From Pseudomonas_T sp032052615 (GTDB taxonomy: Bacteria; Pseudomonadota; Gammaproteobacteria; Pseudomonadales; Pseudomonadaceae): a DNA stretch of 64,000 nucleotides. The notes under the pieces are model-generated. The model saw only the letters and a program-made list of their open reading frames with translations, searched no databases and was not told where the DNA came from. Position numbers and translations under genes: made by a program. Numbering within the stretch: position 1 is the stretch's first letter; every line of letters starts with the position of its first letter. The stretch lies in NCBI GenBank assembly GCA_032052615.1, contig DAMBWF010000011.1, positions 1 through 64,000 on the forward strand, written 5' to 3'. Shown one piece after another: positions 31,523-39,739 of this stretch.

Positions 31523-32788
31523 TCAACCCAGGCGCAGGCGGCCAGCGCCGACCAGCTTGCCGTAGATGACATAGAGCAGCAGCGTGGCGATCAGCAGCAA
31601 CCCGCCCAGGGCCGTGGCCATGCCCCAGTTGATGGTGGTGTTGGTGTAGAAGGCGACGAAGTAGCTGACCATCTGGTCGTTCGGGCTGCCCAGCAGCGCC
31701 GGGGTGATGTAGTAGCCGATGGACAGGATGAACACCAGCAGGCAGCCGGCGCCGACCCCCGCCACGGTCTGCGGGAAGTACACCCGCCAGAAGCTGGCGA
31801 ACGGATGGCAGCCCAGGGAGATCGCCGCGCGCATGTAGCTGGGGGAAATCCCCTTCATCACGCTGTAGATGGGCAGGATCATGAACGGCAGCATGATGTG
31901 CACCATGGCGATGTACACGCCGGTGCGGTTGAACACCAGCTCCAGGGGCTGGTCGATCAGGCCGAGCTTGATCAGCGCGCCGTTGATCAGGCCGCCCGAT
32001 TGCAGCAGCACGATCCAGGCCGCCACCCGCACCAGGATCGAGGTCCAGAAGGGCAGCAGCACCAGGATCATCAGCAGGTTGCTCTGCCGGGTCGGCAGGT
32101 TGGCCAGCAGGTAGGCCAGGGGGTAGGCCAGGACCAGGCACAGCGCGGTGATCACCAGGCCCATCCAGAAGGTCCGGGCGAAGATGTCCAGGTAGATCGC
32201 CTGGTCGGGGGTGGCCGGCGCCAGCTCGCCCAGGTCGTCGATGCGATGGTCCAGGGCCGCCAGCAGGTAGTAGCTGGTCAGGGCGCCGCTGTTACGACGG
32301 ATCGCCTGCCAGTAGGCGGGGTCGCCCCAGCGCTCGTCGAGGGCTTCCAGGGCATCCTTGTAGGAGGCCGGTTCGCTGGCGAACGGCAGCGCCCGGGCGG
32401 TCTTCGCCAGCAGGCTGCGGTAGCCGGCCAGCTCCATGTTCAGGCGCTTCGACAGCTCGCCGACGCTCTGATTGCGGCGCGCCTCGGCCAGGTCCAGGCC
32501 GAGGGCCCGGTACACCGGCTCGTCGGGCAGCGACTTGCCGTCCCAGGCGGCGATGGCTTCGACGGTGCGCGGCAGGGCGCCGACCACCTCGGGGTTGTTC
32601 ACGCTGCGGTAGAGCAAGGCGCCGATGGGCACCAGGAAGGTCAGCAGGAGGAAAACCAGCAGCGGCAGGATCAATGCCTGGGATTTCAGGCGGTTCACCC
32701 GCTCGGCGCGCGCCAGGCGCTGCTTGAGGGTGGAACCGGTGGCCTCGGTCGGGGACACGGCGGCCTCGGTCAGGGGCACTGCGGCCAT
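31523..32788 (-). CDS. agtC: ABC transporter permease, AgtC-like (PotB type)
   Basis: Inner-membrane permease, 421 residues. After the first membrane segment (about 40-60) there is a long outward insertion (60-205) before five more segments, a feature of the larger PotB-type subunits. The EAA-like loop MRAAISLGCHPFASFWRVYFPQT is present. CGGAG precedes the ATG. Separated from agtB by 129 bp containing two hairpins. Confidence 0.8.
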   Translation of the reverse strand: MAAVPLTEAAVSPTEATGSTLKQRLARAERVNRLKSQALILPLLVFLLLTFLVPIGALLYRSVNNPEVVGALPRTVEAIAAWDGKSLPDEPVYRALGLDLAEARRNQSVGELSKRLNMELAGYRSLLAKTARALPFASEPASYKDALEALDERWGDPAYWQAIRRNSGALTSYYLLAALDHRIDDLGELAPATPDQAIYLDIFARTFWMGLVITALCLVLAYPLAYLLANLPTRQSNLLMILVLLPFWTSILVRVAAWIVLLQSGGLINGALIKLGLIDQPLELVFNRTGVYIAMVHIMLPFMILPIYSVMKGISPSYMRAAISLGCHPFASFWRVYFPQTVAGVGAGCLLVFILSIGYYITPALLGSPNDQMVSYFVAFYTNTTINWGMATALGGLLLIATLLLYVIYGKLVGAGRLRLG

Positions 32789-32850
32789 AGCGAACTCCGG
32801 AAAAACGGGAAACGTCTCCCCTACCCGCGCGACGGCGAGAGGGCCGAGGA

Positions 32851-32898
32851 CGGAGACTCGCGTCTCCGCCCGAACCCTCTGCCCGGGCAGGGCGAGGG
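32851..32898 (-). other. Two stem-loops between agtB and agtC
   Basis: CGGAGAC-TCGC-GTCTCCG (32851-32868), and a second stem with CCCTC/GAGGG enclosing the palindrome CTGCCCGGGCAG (32875-32898). Hairpins behind the binding-protein gene commonly protect its mRNA and reduce expression of downstream permeases; there is no T run. Confidence 0.5.
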
Positions 32899-32917
32899 TT
32901 TACCGCTCAGGGTCGCG

Positions 32918-33967
32918 TCACTTGGCCGCCCAGGCGTTGAAGCGCTGCTCCAGGGCCTCGCCGAAGTCGGCCCAGAAGCCCACGTCCATCGCCACTTGGT
33001 TGGCGATGTTTTCCGGCGTGGTGGGCAGGTCGGCGGCGACCTTGGCGTCCAGCAGCGGCACGGCGTTGGTGTTGGCCGGGCCGTAGGCGATGTTCTCGGC
33101 GTAGACCTTCTGCTGTTCCGGCTTGAGGGTGAAGGCGATGAACTTCATCGCTTCGTCCTTGTTCTTGGCGCCTTTCGGGATCGCCCAGGCGTCGAAGTCG
33201 TAGATGCCGCCGTTCCACACCACCTTCAGGCTGCTGCCTTCCTTCTGGGTCGCGGCGATGCGGCCGTTGTAGGCCGAACTCATCACCACGTCGCCGGAGG
33301 CGAGGTACTGCGGCGGCTGGGCGCCGGCTTCCCACCACTGGATATAGGGCTTGAGCTGGTCGAGTTTCTTGAACGCGCGATCCTGGCCATCCTTGCCGGC
33401 AAGCACCTTGTATACATCCTTGGGCGCCACGCCGTCGGCCATCAGGGCGAACTCCAGGGTGTACTTGGCGCCCTTGCGCAGGCCGCGCTTGCCCGGGAAT
33501 TTCTCCACGTCCCAGAAATCCGCCCAGCTCGTCGGCGGGCTCTTGAGCTTGTCGGCGTTGTAGGCCAGCACGGTCGACCAGACGAAGAAGCCGACCCCGC
33601 AGGTGGTCGCGGCGCCCGGCACGAAGTCGGCCTTGTTGCCCACCACGCCGTAGTCCAGCTCCTCGAACATGTCCTCGTCGCAGCCGCGGGAAAGCTCCGG
33701 CGACTCCACTTCCACCAGGTTCCAGGACACGCTGTTGGTGTCGACCATGGCCTTCACCTTGGCCATCTCGCCGTTGTACTCGCCAGCGATGATCTTGCCG
33801 TTGCCGGCCTTTTCCCACGGGCCGTAGAAGGCCTTTTCCTGGGCGGTCTTGTTGGCCCCGCCGAAGGACACCACGGTCAGGTCGGCCGCCAGGGCCGGCG
33901 CGATGCAGGCCAGGCTGAGGCCGAGGGCGCCGAGCGGGCGGACACTGCGTTTGAAGAGCTGTAACAT
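32918..33967 (-). CDS. agtB: ABC transporter substrate-binding protein, AgtB-like
   Basis: Periplasmic PotD-type binding protein of 349 residues with a cleavable signal peptide (ending PALAADLTVV). The motifs VSFGGANKTAQEKAF and MSSAYNGRIAATQ line the expected ligand cleft. The ATG at 33967 follows GGAGATAACAACA, a ribosome site fused to a CA motif. It is similar over its full length to the second binding protein 2.4 kb upstream. Confidence 0.85.
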   Translation of the reverse strand: MLQLFKRSVRPLGALGLSLACIAPALAADLTVVSFGGANKTAQEKAFYGPWEKAGNGKIIAGEYNGEMAKVKAMVDTNSVSWNLVEVESPELSRGCDEDMFEELDYGVVGNKADFVPGAATTCGVGFFVWSTVLAYNADKLKSPPTSWADFWDVEKFPGKRGLRKGAKYTLEFALMADGVAPKDVYKVLAGKDGQDRAFKKLDQLKPYIQWWEAGAQPPQYLASGDVVMSSAYNGRIAATQKEGSSLKVVWNGGIYDFDAWAIPKGAKNKDEAMKFIAFTLKPEQQKVYAENIAYGPANTNAVPLLDAKVAADLPTTPENIANQVAMDVGFWADFGEALEQRFNAWAAK

Positions 33968-33974
33968 TGTTGTT
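33967..33974 (-). promoter_or_regulatory. Crc/Hfq-type CA motif at agtB
   Basis: AACAACAA on the minus strand fits AANAANAA and overlaps the first base of the agtB start codon, right after the Shine-Dalgarno sequence. Confidence 0.55.
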
Positions 33975-34010
33975 ATCTCCAGACTGTGCGGTTGGTTGGG
34001 GGGCGCCGGC

Positions 34011-35132
34011 TCACTCCATGGCGAGCGGATCGAGCGCGCGAACATGCTCGACATGCCAGCCGAGCGGCACCACGTCGCCCACCGCCAGCGCGGAGTCGAG
34101 TTCGGCGATCGGCTGTTTGACGAAGAAATCGGTCTGGCCGCAGACCTCCAGGCGAATGCGCACGTGGTCGCCCAGGTAGATGAACTCGGCCACCCGCCCG
34201 GAGAAACGGTTCGGGCAGGCCTCGCTGGCGCCGTTCAGGCGGACCCGCTCGGGGCGGATCGACAAGCTTACCGGCTCGCCCGGCTGGCCGACGTTAACCG
34301 CCAGCGCCTCGACCCGCTCGCCCCGCGCCAGGTTCACCAGGCAGCGCTCGCCATCGCGGCTGAGCAGGTGGCCGGAGAGGCGGTTGTTCTCGCCGATGAA
34401 GTGGGCGACGAAGGTGTTTCGCGGCGACTCGTAGAGATCGCGAGGCGGCGCAATCTGCTGGATCTCGCCCTGATGGAACACCGCCACCCGGTCGGACATG
34501 GTCAGCGCCTCGCCCTGGTCGTGGGTGACGTACACCACGGTGACGCCCAGGCGCTCGTGGATGTGCTTGATCTCCATCTGCATGTGCTCGCGCAACTGCT
34601 TGTCCAGCGCCCCGAGGGGCTCGTCCATCAGCACCAGTTGCGGCTCGAACACCAGGGCCCGGGCCAGCGCCACGCGCTGTTGCTGACCGCCGGACAGTTG
34701 CGCCGGGTAGCGCCCGCCGAAGGCATCGAGCTGGACCATGGACAGGGCGCGCTTGACCCGCTCGCCGATGTCGGACTTGGAGAAACCGCGCACCGACAGC
34801 GGGAAGGCCAGGTTCTCCGCCACGGTCATGTGGGGGAACAGGGCGTAGTTCTGGAACACCATGCCGATGTCGCGCTTGTGGGGCGGCACGTTGTTGATCG
34901 AGCGCCCGGCGAGGAGGATTTCGCCGTGGGTGGGCGTCTCGAACCCCGCCAGCATCATCAGGCTGGTGGTCTTGCCGGAACCGGACGGCCCGAGCAGGGT
35001 GAGGAACTCGCCCTTGCGGATGTCCAGGTTGAGGTCCTTGACGATCAGCGTTTCGCCGTCATAGCTCTTCTGCACGCCGCGAAAGCTGACCAATACGTCG
35101 TTCGCCGCGGTTGTCGCGTTCAGCTCGGCCAT
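34011..35132 (-). CDS. agtA: ABC transporter ATP-binding protein, AgtA-like (PotA type)
   Basis: Cytoplasmic ATPase subunit of 373 residues. Walker A GPSGSGKTT, signature LSGGQQQRVALARAL, Walker B LVLMDEPLGALD and the switch His (THDQ) are all intact; the C-terminal TOBE domain follows. I prefer the ATG at 35132 (MAELNATTA) with GGTGGGG ahead; another ATG eight codons upstream at 35156 is possible. First gene of the agtABCD-like unit. Confidence 0.85.
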   Translation of the reverse strand: MAELNATTAANDVLVSFRGVQKSYDGETLIVKDLNLDIRKGEFLTLLGPSGSGKTTSLMMLAGFETPTHGEILLAGRSINNVPPHKRDIGMVFQNYALFPHMTVAENLAFPLSVRGFSKSDIGERVKRALSMVQLDAFGGRYPAQLSGGQQQRVALARALVFEPQLVLMDEPLGALDKQLREHMQMEIKHIHERLGVTVVYVTHDQGEALTMSDRVAVFHQGEIQQIAPPRDLYESPRNTFVAHFIGENNRLSGHLLSRDGERCLVNLARGERVEALAVNVGQPGEPVSLSIRPERVRLNGASEACPNRFSGRVAEFIYLGDHVRIRLEVCGQTDFFVKQPIAELDSALAVGDVVPLGWHVEHVRALDPLAME

Positions 35133-35142
35133 TTCCCCACCT

Positions 35143-35150
35143 TTGTTGTT
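35143..35150 (-). promoter_or_regulatory. Crc/Hfq-type CA motif at agtA
   Basis: AACAACAA on the minus strand fits AANAANAA and sits directly before the GGTGGGG ribosome site used by the 35132 start. Confidence 0.55.
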
Positions 35151-35241
35151 ATCCATGCCGTTGTCCCAAGCCTAGTGAAGCGAACCGGCCCGGGAAATCG
35201 GGCGGCGGGAGAGATTGCTATCAGCCGGGCCGAAGCATCGC

Positions 35242-35259
35242 TGTAGGAATTGCCCTACA
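35242..35259 (-). promoter_or_regulatory. Palindromic operator candidate upstream of agtA
   Basis: TGTAGG-N6-CCTACA is a perfect 6+6 inverted repeat 110 bp before the agtA start codon. The spacing and symmetry suit a NarL/LuxR-type response regulator such as AgtR, encoded 1.3 kb away. No strong -35/-10 pair is visible next to it, as often in activator-dependent promoters. Confidence 0.5.
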
Positions 35260-35276
35260 CGCGTCGCCCCGAGAAA

Positions 35277-35305
35277 CCGGCCGCGCCCTGGCCCGGCGCG
35301 GCCGG
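35277..35305 (-). terminator. Terminator of the second binding-protein gene
   Basis: Perfect 11-bp stem (35277-35287 with 35295-35305, loop of 7) followed on the minus strand by TTTCTC, 6 bp after the stop codon. It separates this gene from agtABCD. Confidence 0.75.
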
Positions 35306-35311
35306 GCGTCC

Positions 35312-36349
35312 TCAGTTACCGGCCCAGGCGTCGAACCGGTTCTCCAGCTCCACCCCATGGTCGGCCCAGAACGCCACGTCCATGCCCACCGCGTTGGCGA
35401 TGTTCTGGGGCGCCGTGGGCAAGGTGGCGACGATTTTTGGGTCGAGCAGGGGGACCGCCTTGGTGTTGGCCGGACCATAGGCGATGTGCTCGGAGAACAC
35501 CTTCTGCTGGGGCGGTTGTACGGAAAACGCGATGAAGTCTTTCGCCAGCGCGGCCTTCCAGGCCCCCTTGGGGCGCGCCCAGTAGTCGAAGTCGTAGATG
35601 CTGCCCTGCCAGCTCAGGCTCAGTCCGGGGTGTTCGGCCTGGGCCGCGGCGATCCGCCCGTTGTAGGCGGAGCTCATGGTCACGCTGCCGTCCGCCAGCG
35701 CCCGCACCGGCTCGGCGCCGGCCTTCCACCAGACGATGCTGGACTTGATCTCGTCCAACTTGCGGAAGGCGCGGTCGACCCCGGACGGGCTGGCGAGCAC
35801 TTGGTAGACGTCCTTGGGCGCCACGCCGTCGGCCATCAGGGCGAATTCCAGGGTGTACTTGGCGCCCTTGCGCAAGCCGCGCTTACCCGGGAATTTCTTC
35901 AGGTCCCAGAAATCCGCCCAGGTGGCGGGCGCCGTGCCCTTGAGTTTGTCGGCGTTGTAGGCCAGCACGGTCGACCAGACGAAGATGCCCACGCCGCACG
36001 GCTGGATCGCCCCGGGCACGAAGTCGGCCGGATCGCCCAGGGTGCCGGGGTCGAATTTTTCGAACATCCCCTCGGCGCAGCCCCGGGCCAGCTCCGGCGA
36101 TTCCACCTCCACCACGTCCCAGGATACGTGGCTGATTTCCACCATCTGCTTGAGCTTGGCCAGGTCTCCGTTATAGGAGCTGCGCACCACCGCGTTACCG
36201 GTGGCCGCCTTGAACGGCTTGTAGAACGCTTCCAGTTGCGCGTCCTTGTTGGCGCCGCCGAACGACACCACCGTGACGTAGTCGGCCCAGGCCGGCCACG
36301 CGCCGCCCAGCATCGCCACCGCCAAACCACCCTTCAACAGCTTATGCAT
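35312..36349 (-). CDS. Second substrate-binding protein of the Agt cluster
   Basis: Periplasmic PotD-type binding protein of 345 residues with a signal peptide (MHKLLKGGLAVAMLGGAWPAWA). It shares long stretches with AgtB, such as KRGLRKGAKYTLEFALMADGVAPKD and the VSFGGANK start, so it arose by duplication. It has its own terminator and a CA motif at the start codon. It may widen ligand range for the same permease. P. aeruginosa has the same arrangement (PA0602). Confidence 0.85.
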   Translation of the reverse strand: MHKLLKGGLAVAMLGGAWPAWADYVTVVSFGGANKDAQLEAFYKPFKAATGNAVVRSSYNGDLAKLKQMVEISHVSWDVVEVESPELARGCAEGMFEKFDPGTLGDPADFVPGAIQPCGVGIFVWSTVLAYNADKLKGTAPATWADFWDLKKFPGKRGLRKGAKYTLEFALMADGVAPKDVYQVLASPSGVDRAFRKLDEIKSSIVWWKAGAEPVRALADGSVTMSSAYNGRIAAAQAEHPGLSLSWQGSIYDFDYWARPKGAWKAALAKDFIAFSVQPPQQKVFSEHIAYGPANTKAVPLLDPKIVATLPTAPQNIANAVGMDVAFWADHGVELENRFDAWAGN

Positions 36350-36356
36350 TCTTGTT
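36349..36356 (-). promoter_or_regulatory. Crc/Hfq-type CA motif at the second binding-protein gene
   Basis: AACAAGAA on the minus strand fits AANAANAA and overlaps the first base of the start codon, behind the GGGAGGGG ribosome site. Confidence 0.5.
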
Positions 36357-36509
36357 ATCCCCTCCCTTGGGCTCATTCGCCCACGGCTACTCGCCTGGAG
36401 CATCGCTCCAAACCCCGAAGGCCCCCGCCGTGGCGCGGGCCCGTCATACTCGGCCGTTCTCCTGTGCGCCACAAGTCCGCCGCCAATGAAATGGCGAAAC
36501 AGTGACGCA

Positions 36510-37154
36510 TTACCCACGAGGGGGCGGTATCAACCGGTGCGCCAAGGCATAGCGCACCAGGTCGGCCACCGAACCGACCCCCAGCTTTTGCATCAGCCGC
36601 GCCTTGTGGGTGCTGACCGTCTTGCCGCTGACCGCCAGGTGCTGGGCGATCTCGTTGACCCCCTCCCCTTGCACCAGGCGTTCGAATACCGAGAACTCGC
36701 GCTCCGACAACAGCGCGTGGGGCGGCCGCGAATCGGTCAGGCCCACCTCGAAGACCATCCGGTCGGCCAGGTCCGGATCGATGTAGCGCCCGCCGGCGGC
36801 CACCTTGCGGATCGCCGTGAGCAGCAGCGACGGGTCGCTGTCCTTGGTGGCATAGCCGGCGGCGCCGCTCTTCAGCGCGCGGGCGGCCATCTGCGCCTCG
36901 TCGTGCATCGACAGCACCAGGATCGCCGGGGCCTCGCTCAGGGCACGGATGCGCGGGATCGCCTCCAGGCCGTTCATGCCCGGCATGGAGATATCCAGCA
37001 GCACCACCTCGCAGGGGGTGTGTCGCAGCGTCTCCAGCAACGCCTCGCCATGGCTCGCCTCGCCCACCACTTGCAGGTCGCGGGCCAGACCGATCAATTG
37101 CTTGATGCCCTCGCGGACGATGGTGTGGTCTTCCGCCACCAGAACCCGGATCAT
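36510..37154 (-). CDS. agtR: NarL/LuxR-family response regulator, AgtR-like
   Basis: Two-component response regulator of 214 residues: receiver domain with phosphoacceptor D54 (VVLLDISMPG), acidic pocket AEDH at 7-10 and K105-type lysine (ATKDSD), then a LuxR-type helix-turn-helix (LSEREFSVFERLVQGEGVNEIAQHLAVSGKTVSTHKARLMQKL). The ATG overlaps the stop of the sensor gene (ATGA). By position and type it should control the agt genes. Confidence 0.88.
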   Translation of the reverse strand: MIRVLVAEDHTIVREGIKQLIGLARDLQVVGEASHGEALLETLRHTPCEVVLLDISMPGMNGLEAIPRIRALSEAPAILVLSMHDEAQMAARALKSGAAGYATKDSDPSLLLTAIRKVAAGGRYIDPDLADRMVFEVGLTDSRPPHALLSEREFSVFERLVQGEGVNEIAQHLAVSGKTVSTHKARLMQKLGVGSVADLVRYALAHRLIPPPRG

Positions 37155-39604
37155 CGCGTCTCCTCTCCCACTGCAACGGGCTCCACCGAAGCGGCGGGCA
37201 GGCCCGAAGGGTGAACGGCCGACCGGCCGGTCAGCGGCACCCAGGCGCACAGCAGGCAGCCCTCCCCGGGCTGGCTGTCGATCTCCAGGCGCCCGCCCAA
37301 GGCCAGCACCCGCTCGCGCATGCCCACCAGGCCGAACGACTGGCCGCGCCGGCAGACCCGCTCGTCGAACCCGCGACCGTCGTCGCCGATGCACAGGCGC
37401 AGGGCCTCGTCCTCGACGGACAGGCGGACCTGCACGCTATGGGCCTCGGCGTGGCGCATGACATTGGTCAGCGCCTCCTGCAAGACTCGGAACAGCCCGA
37501 TCGCCTTGGCATCGGAGAGTACCGGGAGTTGCTCGGGAACTTCCACCAGGCAGGGTATGCCGGTGCGTGCTTCAAATCGTCGCGCCTGCCACTCGATGGC
37601 CGAGGCGATGCCGGCGTCGAGGATCGGCGGGCGCAGCGCGGTGGCCACGTCGCGCACCAATTGGAACAGGTGGGCGATCAGTCGCTTCATGCTGTCCAGG
37701 CGTTCGCGCAAGCCGGGATCGAGGGCGCCGAAGGCCAGTTCGCACATCGAGGTTTCCAGCTTCAGCACCGTGAGCACTTGCCCGAGCTCGTCGTGGACTT
37801 CCCGGGCGATGCGCGCCTTTTCCTCCTCGCGCACGCTCTCCAGGTGGGCGGACAGCTCGCGCAACTGGGCCCGGGAATCGGCCAGCGCCAGTTCGATCTG
37901 CTTGTTCTCGCTCATGTCCCAGACGATGCCGTCCCAGACCACCACGCCGTCGGCCAGGCGCCGCGCCGAAGCGCGGATATCGGCCCAGCGCTGACGCCCG
38001 TCGCGGGTCAGGATGCGGCCCTGCCAGTGCCAGTCGCGCTCGCTCTCCAGGGCGGCGTCCTGGCTGCGGTGATAAGCCTCGCGGTCGTCCGGGTGGACCA
38101 GGCTGCGAATGCCGAAGTCGGGCGCCATCACCGTGGCCGGCGAGTAGCCCACCAGGCTCTCGCTGCCCTCGCTGATGAAGGCGAAGTCCAGGGGAGCGCC
38201 CGGGTAGGGGCGCTCCAGGCGGAACACCAGCCCGGGCACGTTGGCGGCGATCCCTTGCAGGCGCGCCTCCCGCTCGCCCAGTTCGGCCCGGGCCCGGCGC
38301 CGCTCGGTGACATCGGTGAGGAACACCACCAGGTACTCAGCCTGGCGAAAGCGCAGGAAGCTCAGGGACACGTCCACCGGCAGCGTGCCGCCATCGGCAC
38401 GGCGCACCTCGGTCTCCACGTTCAGCACGCCCTCTTCCCGGTTGCGCGCCCGCCGCCAGAGGGTCAGCCAGCGGTCCATGTTCAACCCCGGCTCGAACTC
38501 CGCCAGGGGGCGCTCCACCAGCTCGCCCATCCCCAGCCCGAGCATGTACTCGGCGGCCCGATTGGCGTAGCGGATGCGGCTGTCCCAGTTGACCCAGAGG
38601 ATGCCGACCGGACCATGGTCGAGGGACGACTGGGTGAGTTGCAAGGCTTCCTCGGCGGCCTCGCGACGCGCCAGGTCCTGGCGCGCCGTCGCCAGTTGCT
38701 GCTCCAGGGCATGGCGCTGGCGACGCAGGGAGAAGCCCAGCGCCAGGGCGATGGCCAGCAGCACCCCCAGCAACAGGGCGAGGTTCTGCCAGAATCCCGT
38801 GGAGTCCCCCAGGCGCGGGGACTTGGGCTTCAGCCAGCGCGCCTGCAACTGCTCCAGGTCCTTCGGCGGCAAGCTGCGCAGGGCGCTGTCGACGATCCCC
38901 GCGAGCATCGGCCAGTCGCGGCGCGAACCGATCCGCAGCAGGTTCGGCAGGCCGACGTCGCCCACCACCGCGAGGTCGGCGAACGGCGGGTCCCGGGACA
39001 GCAGGCTGAGCTGCGCCTCGTCGACCACCGCATAGCGCGCCCGTCGGTTCAGCACCCGCTGCAATGCCTGGCGGTCGCTGCCGGTCGCCTGCAGGTCGAG
39101 GTTGCCGTAGGTGCCGCGCAGGTAGTCGGCGACCGGGCCGGGCGCGCGCAGCGCCACCGGGTCGCCGGGGCCGAGTTTCTCCAGGTCCACCGCGCCGGCG
39201 CCGTTGCGCTCGCCCACCACCAGGTGGGCCACTCGCAGATAGGGATCGGAGAACAACCACAGGCGCAAGCCCGCCGGGGTCTGGCCGAGACCCGGCGCCA
39301 GGTCGACCTCGCCGGCCCGCACCGCGCGTTCCAGCGCCTCGGGATCGGTGTAATGCCGCCAGCGCAGCTCGACCCCGAGGGCGCGGCCGATCCAGGCCAT
39401 CAGCTCGACGTTCGCCCCGGACAACTGCTGCGAGCGCCGGTCGTAGTACGCATAGGGCGCCTGCAACACCACGCCTACCCGCCACTGCGGGTGCTGAGCC
39501 AGCCAGGTTCGCTGCCCCGCGTCGAGCGGCACCAGGCCGGCCTGGGCCGGCGCGCCGGCCAGGCACAGCAGCAACGCGGCGAACAGAAGGAACGGGCGGA
39601 TCAT
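37151..39604 (-). CDS. agtS: Hybrid periplasmic-sensing histidine kinase, AgtS-like
   Basis: Sensor kinase of 817 residues. Signal peptide (ending APAQAG), periplasmic amino-acid-binding domain of SBP_bac_3 type (about 30-265), one membrane segment (about 275-293), two PAS/PAC regions (about 320-440 and 445-580), HisKA_3 with the phosphorylated H604 (REVHDELGQVL) and an HATPase with DDGRGFD. The binding-protein-like sensor suggests direct detection of an amino acid such as GABA or 5-aminovalerate. Operon with agtR. Confidence 0.88.
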   Translation of the reverse strand: MIRPFLLFAALLLCLAGAPAQAGLVPLDAGQRTWLAQHPQWRVGVVLQAPYAYYDRRSQQLSGANVELMAWIGRALGVELRWRHYTDPEALERAVRAGEVDLAPGLGQTPAGLRLWLFSDPYLRVAHLVVGERNGAGAVDLEKLGPGDPVALRAPGPVADYLRGTYGNLDLQATGSDRQALQRVLNRRARYAVVDEAQLSLLSRDPPFADLAVVGDVGLPNLLRIGSRRDWPMLAGIVDSALRSLPPKDLEQLQARWLKPKSPRLGDSTGFWQNLALLLGVLLAIALALGFSLRRQRHALEQQLATARQDLARREAAEEALQLTQSSLDHGPVGILWVNWDSRIRYANRAAEYMLGLGMGELVERPLAEFEPGLNMDRWLTLWRRARNREEGVLNVETEVRRADGGTLPVDVSLSFLRFRQAEYLVVFLTDVTERRRARAELGEREARLQGIAANVPGLVFRLERPYPGAPLDFAFISEGSESLVGYSPATVMAPDFGIRSLVHPDDREAYHRSQDAALESERDWHWQGRILTRDGRQRWADIRASARRLADGVVVWDGIVWDMSENKQIELALADSRAQLRELSAHLESVREEEKARIAREVHDELGQVLTVLKLETSMCELAFGALDPGLRERLDSMKRLIAHLFQLVRDVATALRPPILDAGIASAIEWQARRFEARTGIPCLVEVPEQLPVLSDAKAIGLFRVLQEALTNVMRHAEAHSVQVRLSVEDEALRLCIGDDGRGFDERVCRRGQSFGLVGMRERVLALGGRLEIDSQPGEGCLLCAWVPLTGRSAVHPSGLPAASVEPVAVGEETR

Positions 39605-39739
39605 GTCGACGGCTCCAGTGGCTGGGAATGCCCGGCGAAAACCGGCCTACCATACTCCAAGCGCTCCGCCCGGGCACGGCCTGACAAACACCGGGGGAGC
39701 GATTAGGCTGACCGGACTCCCCGCGTCCGGAGCGTGCCG

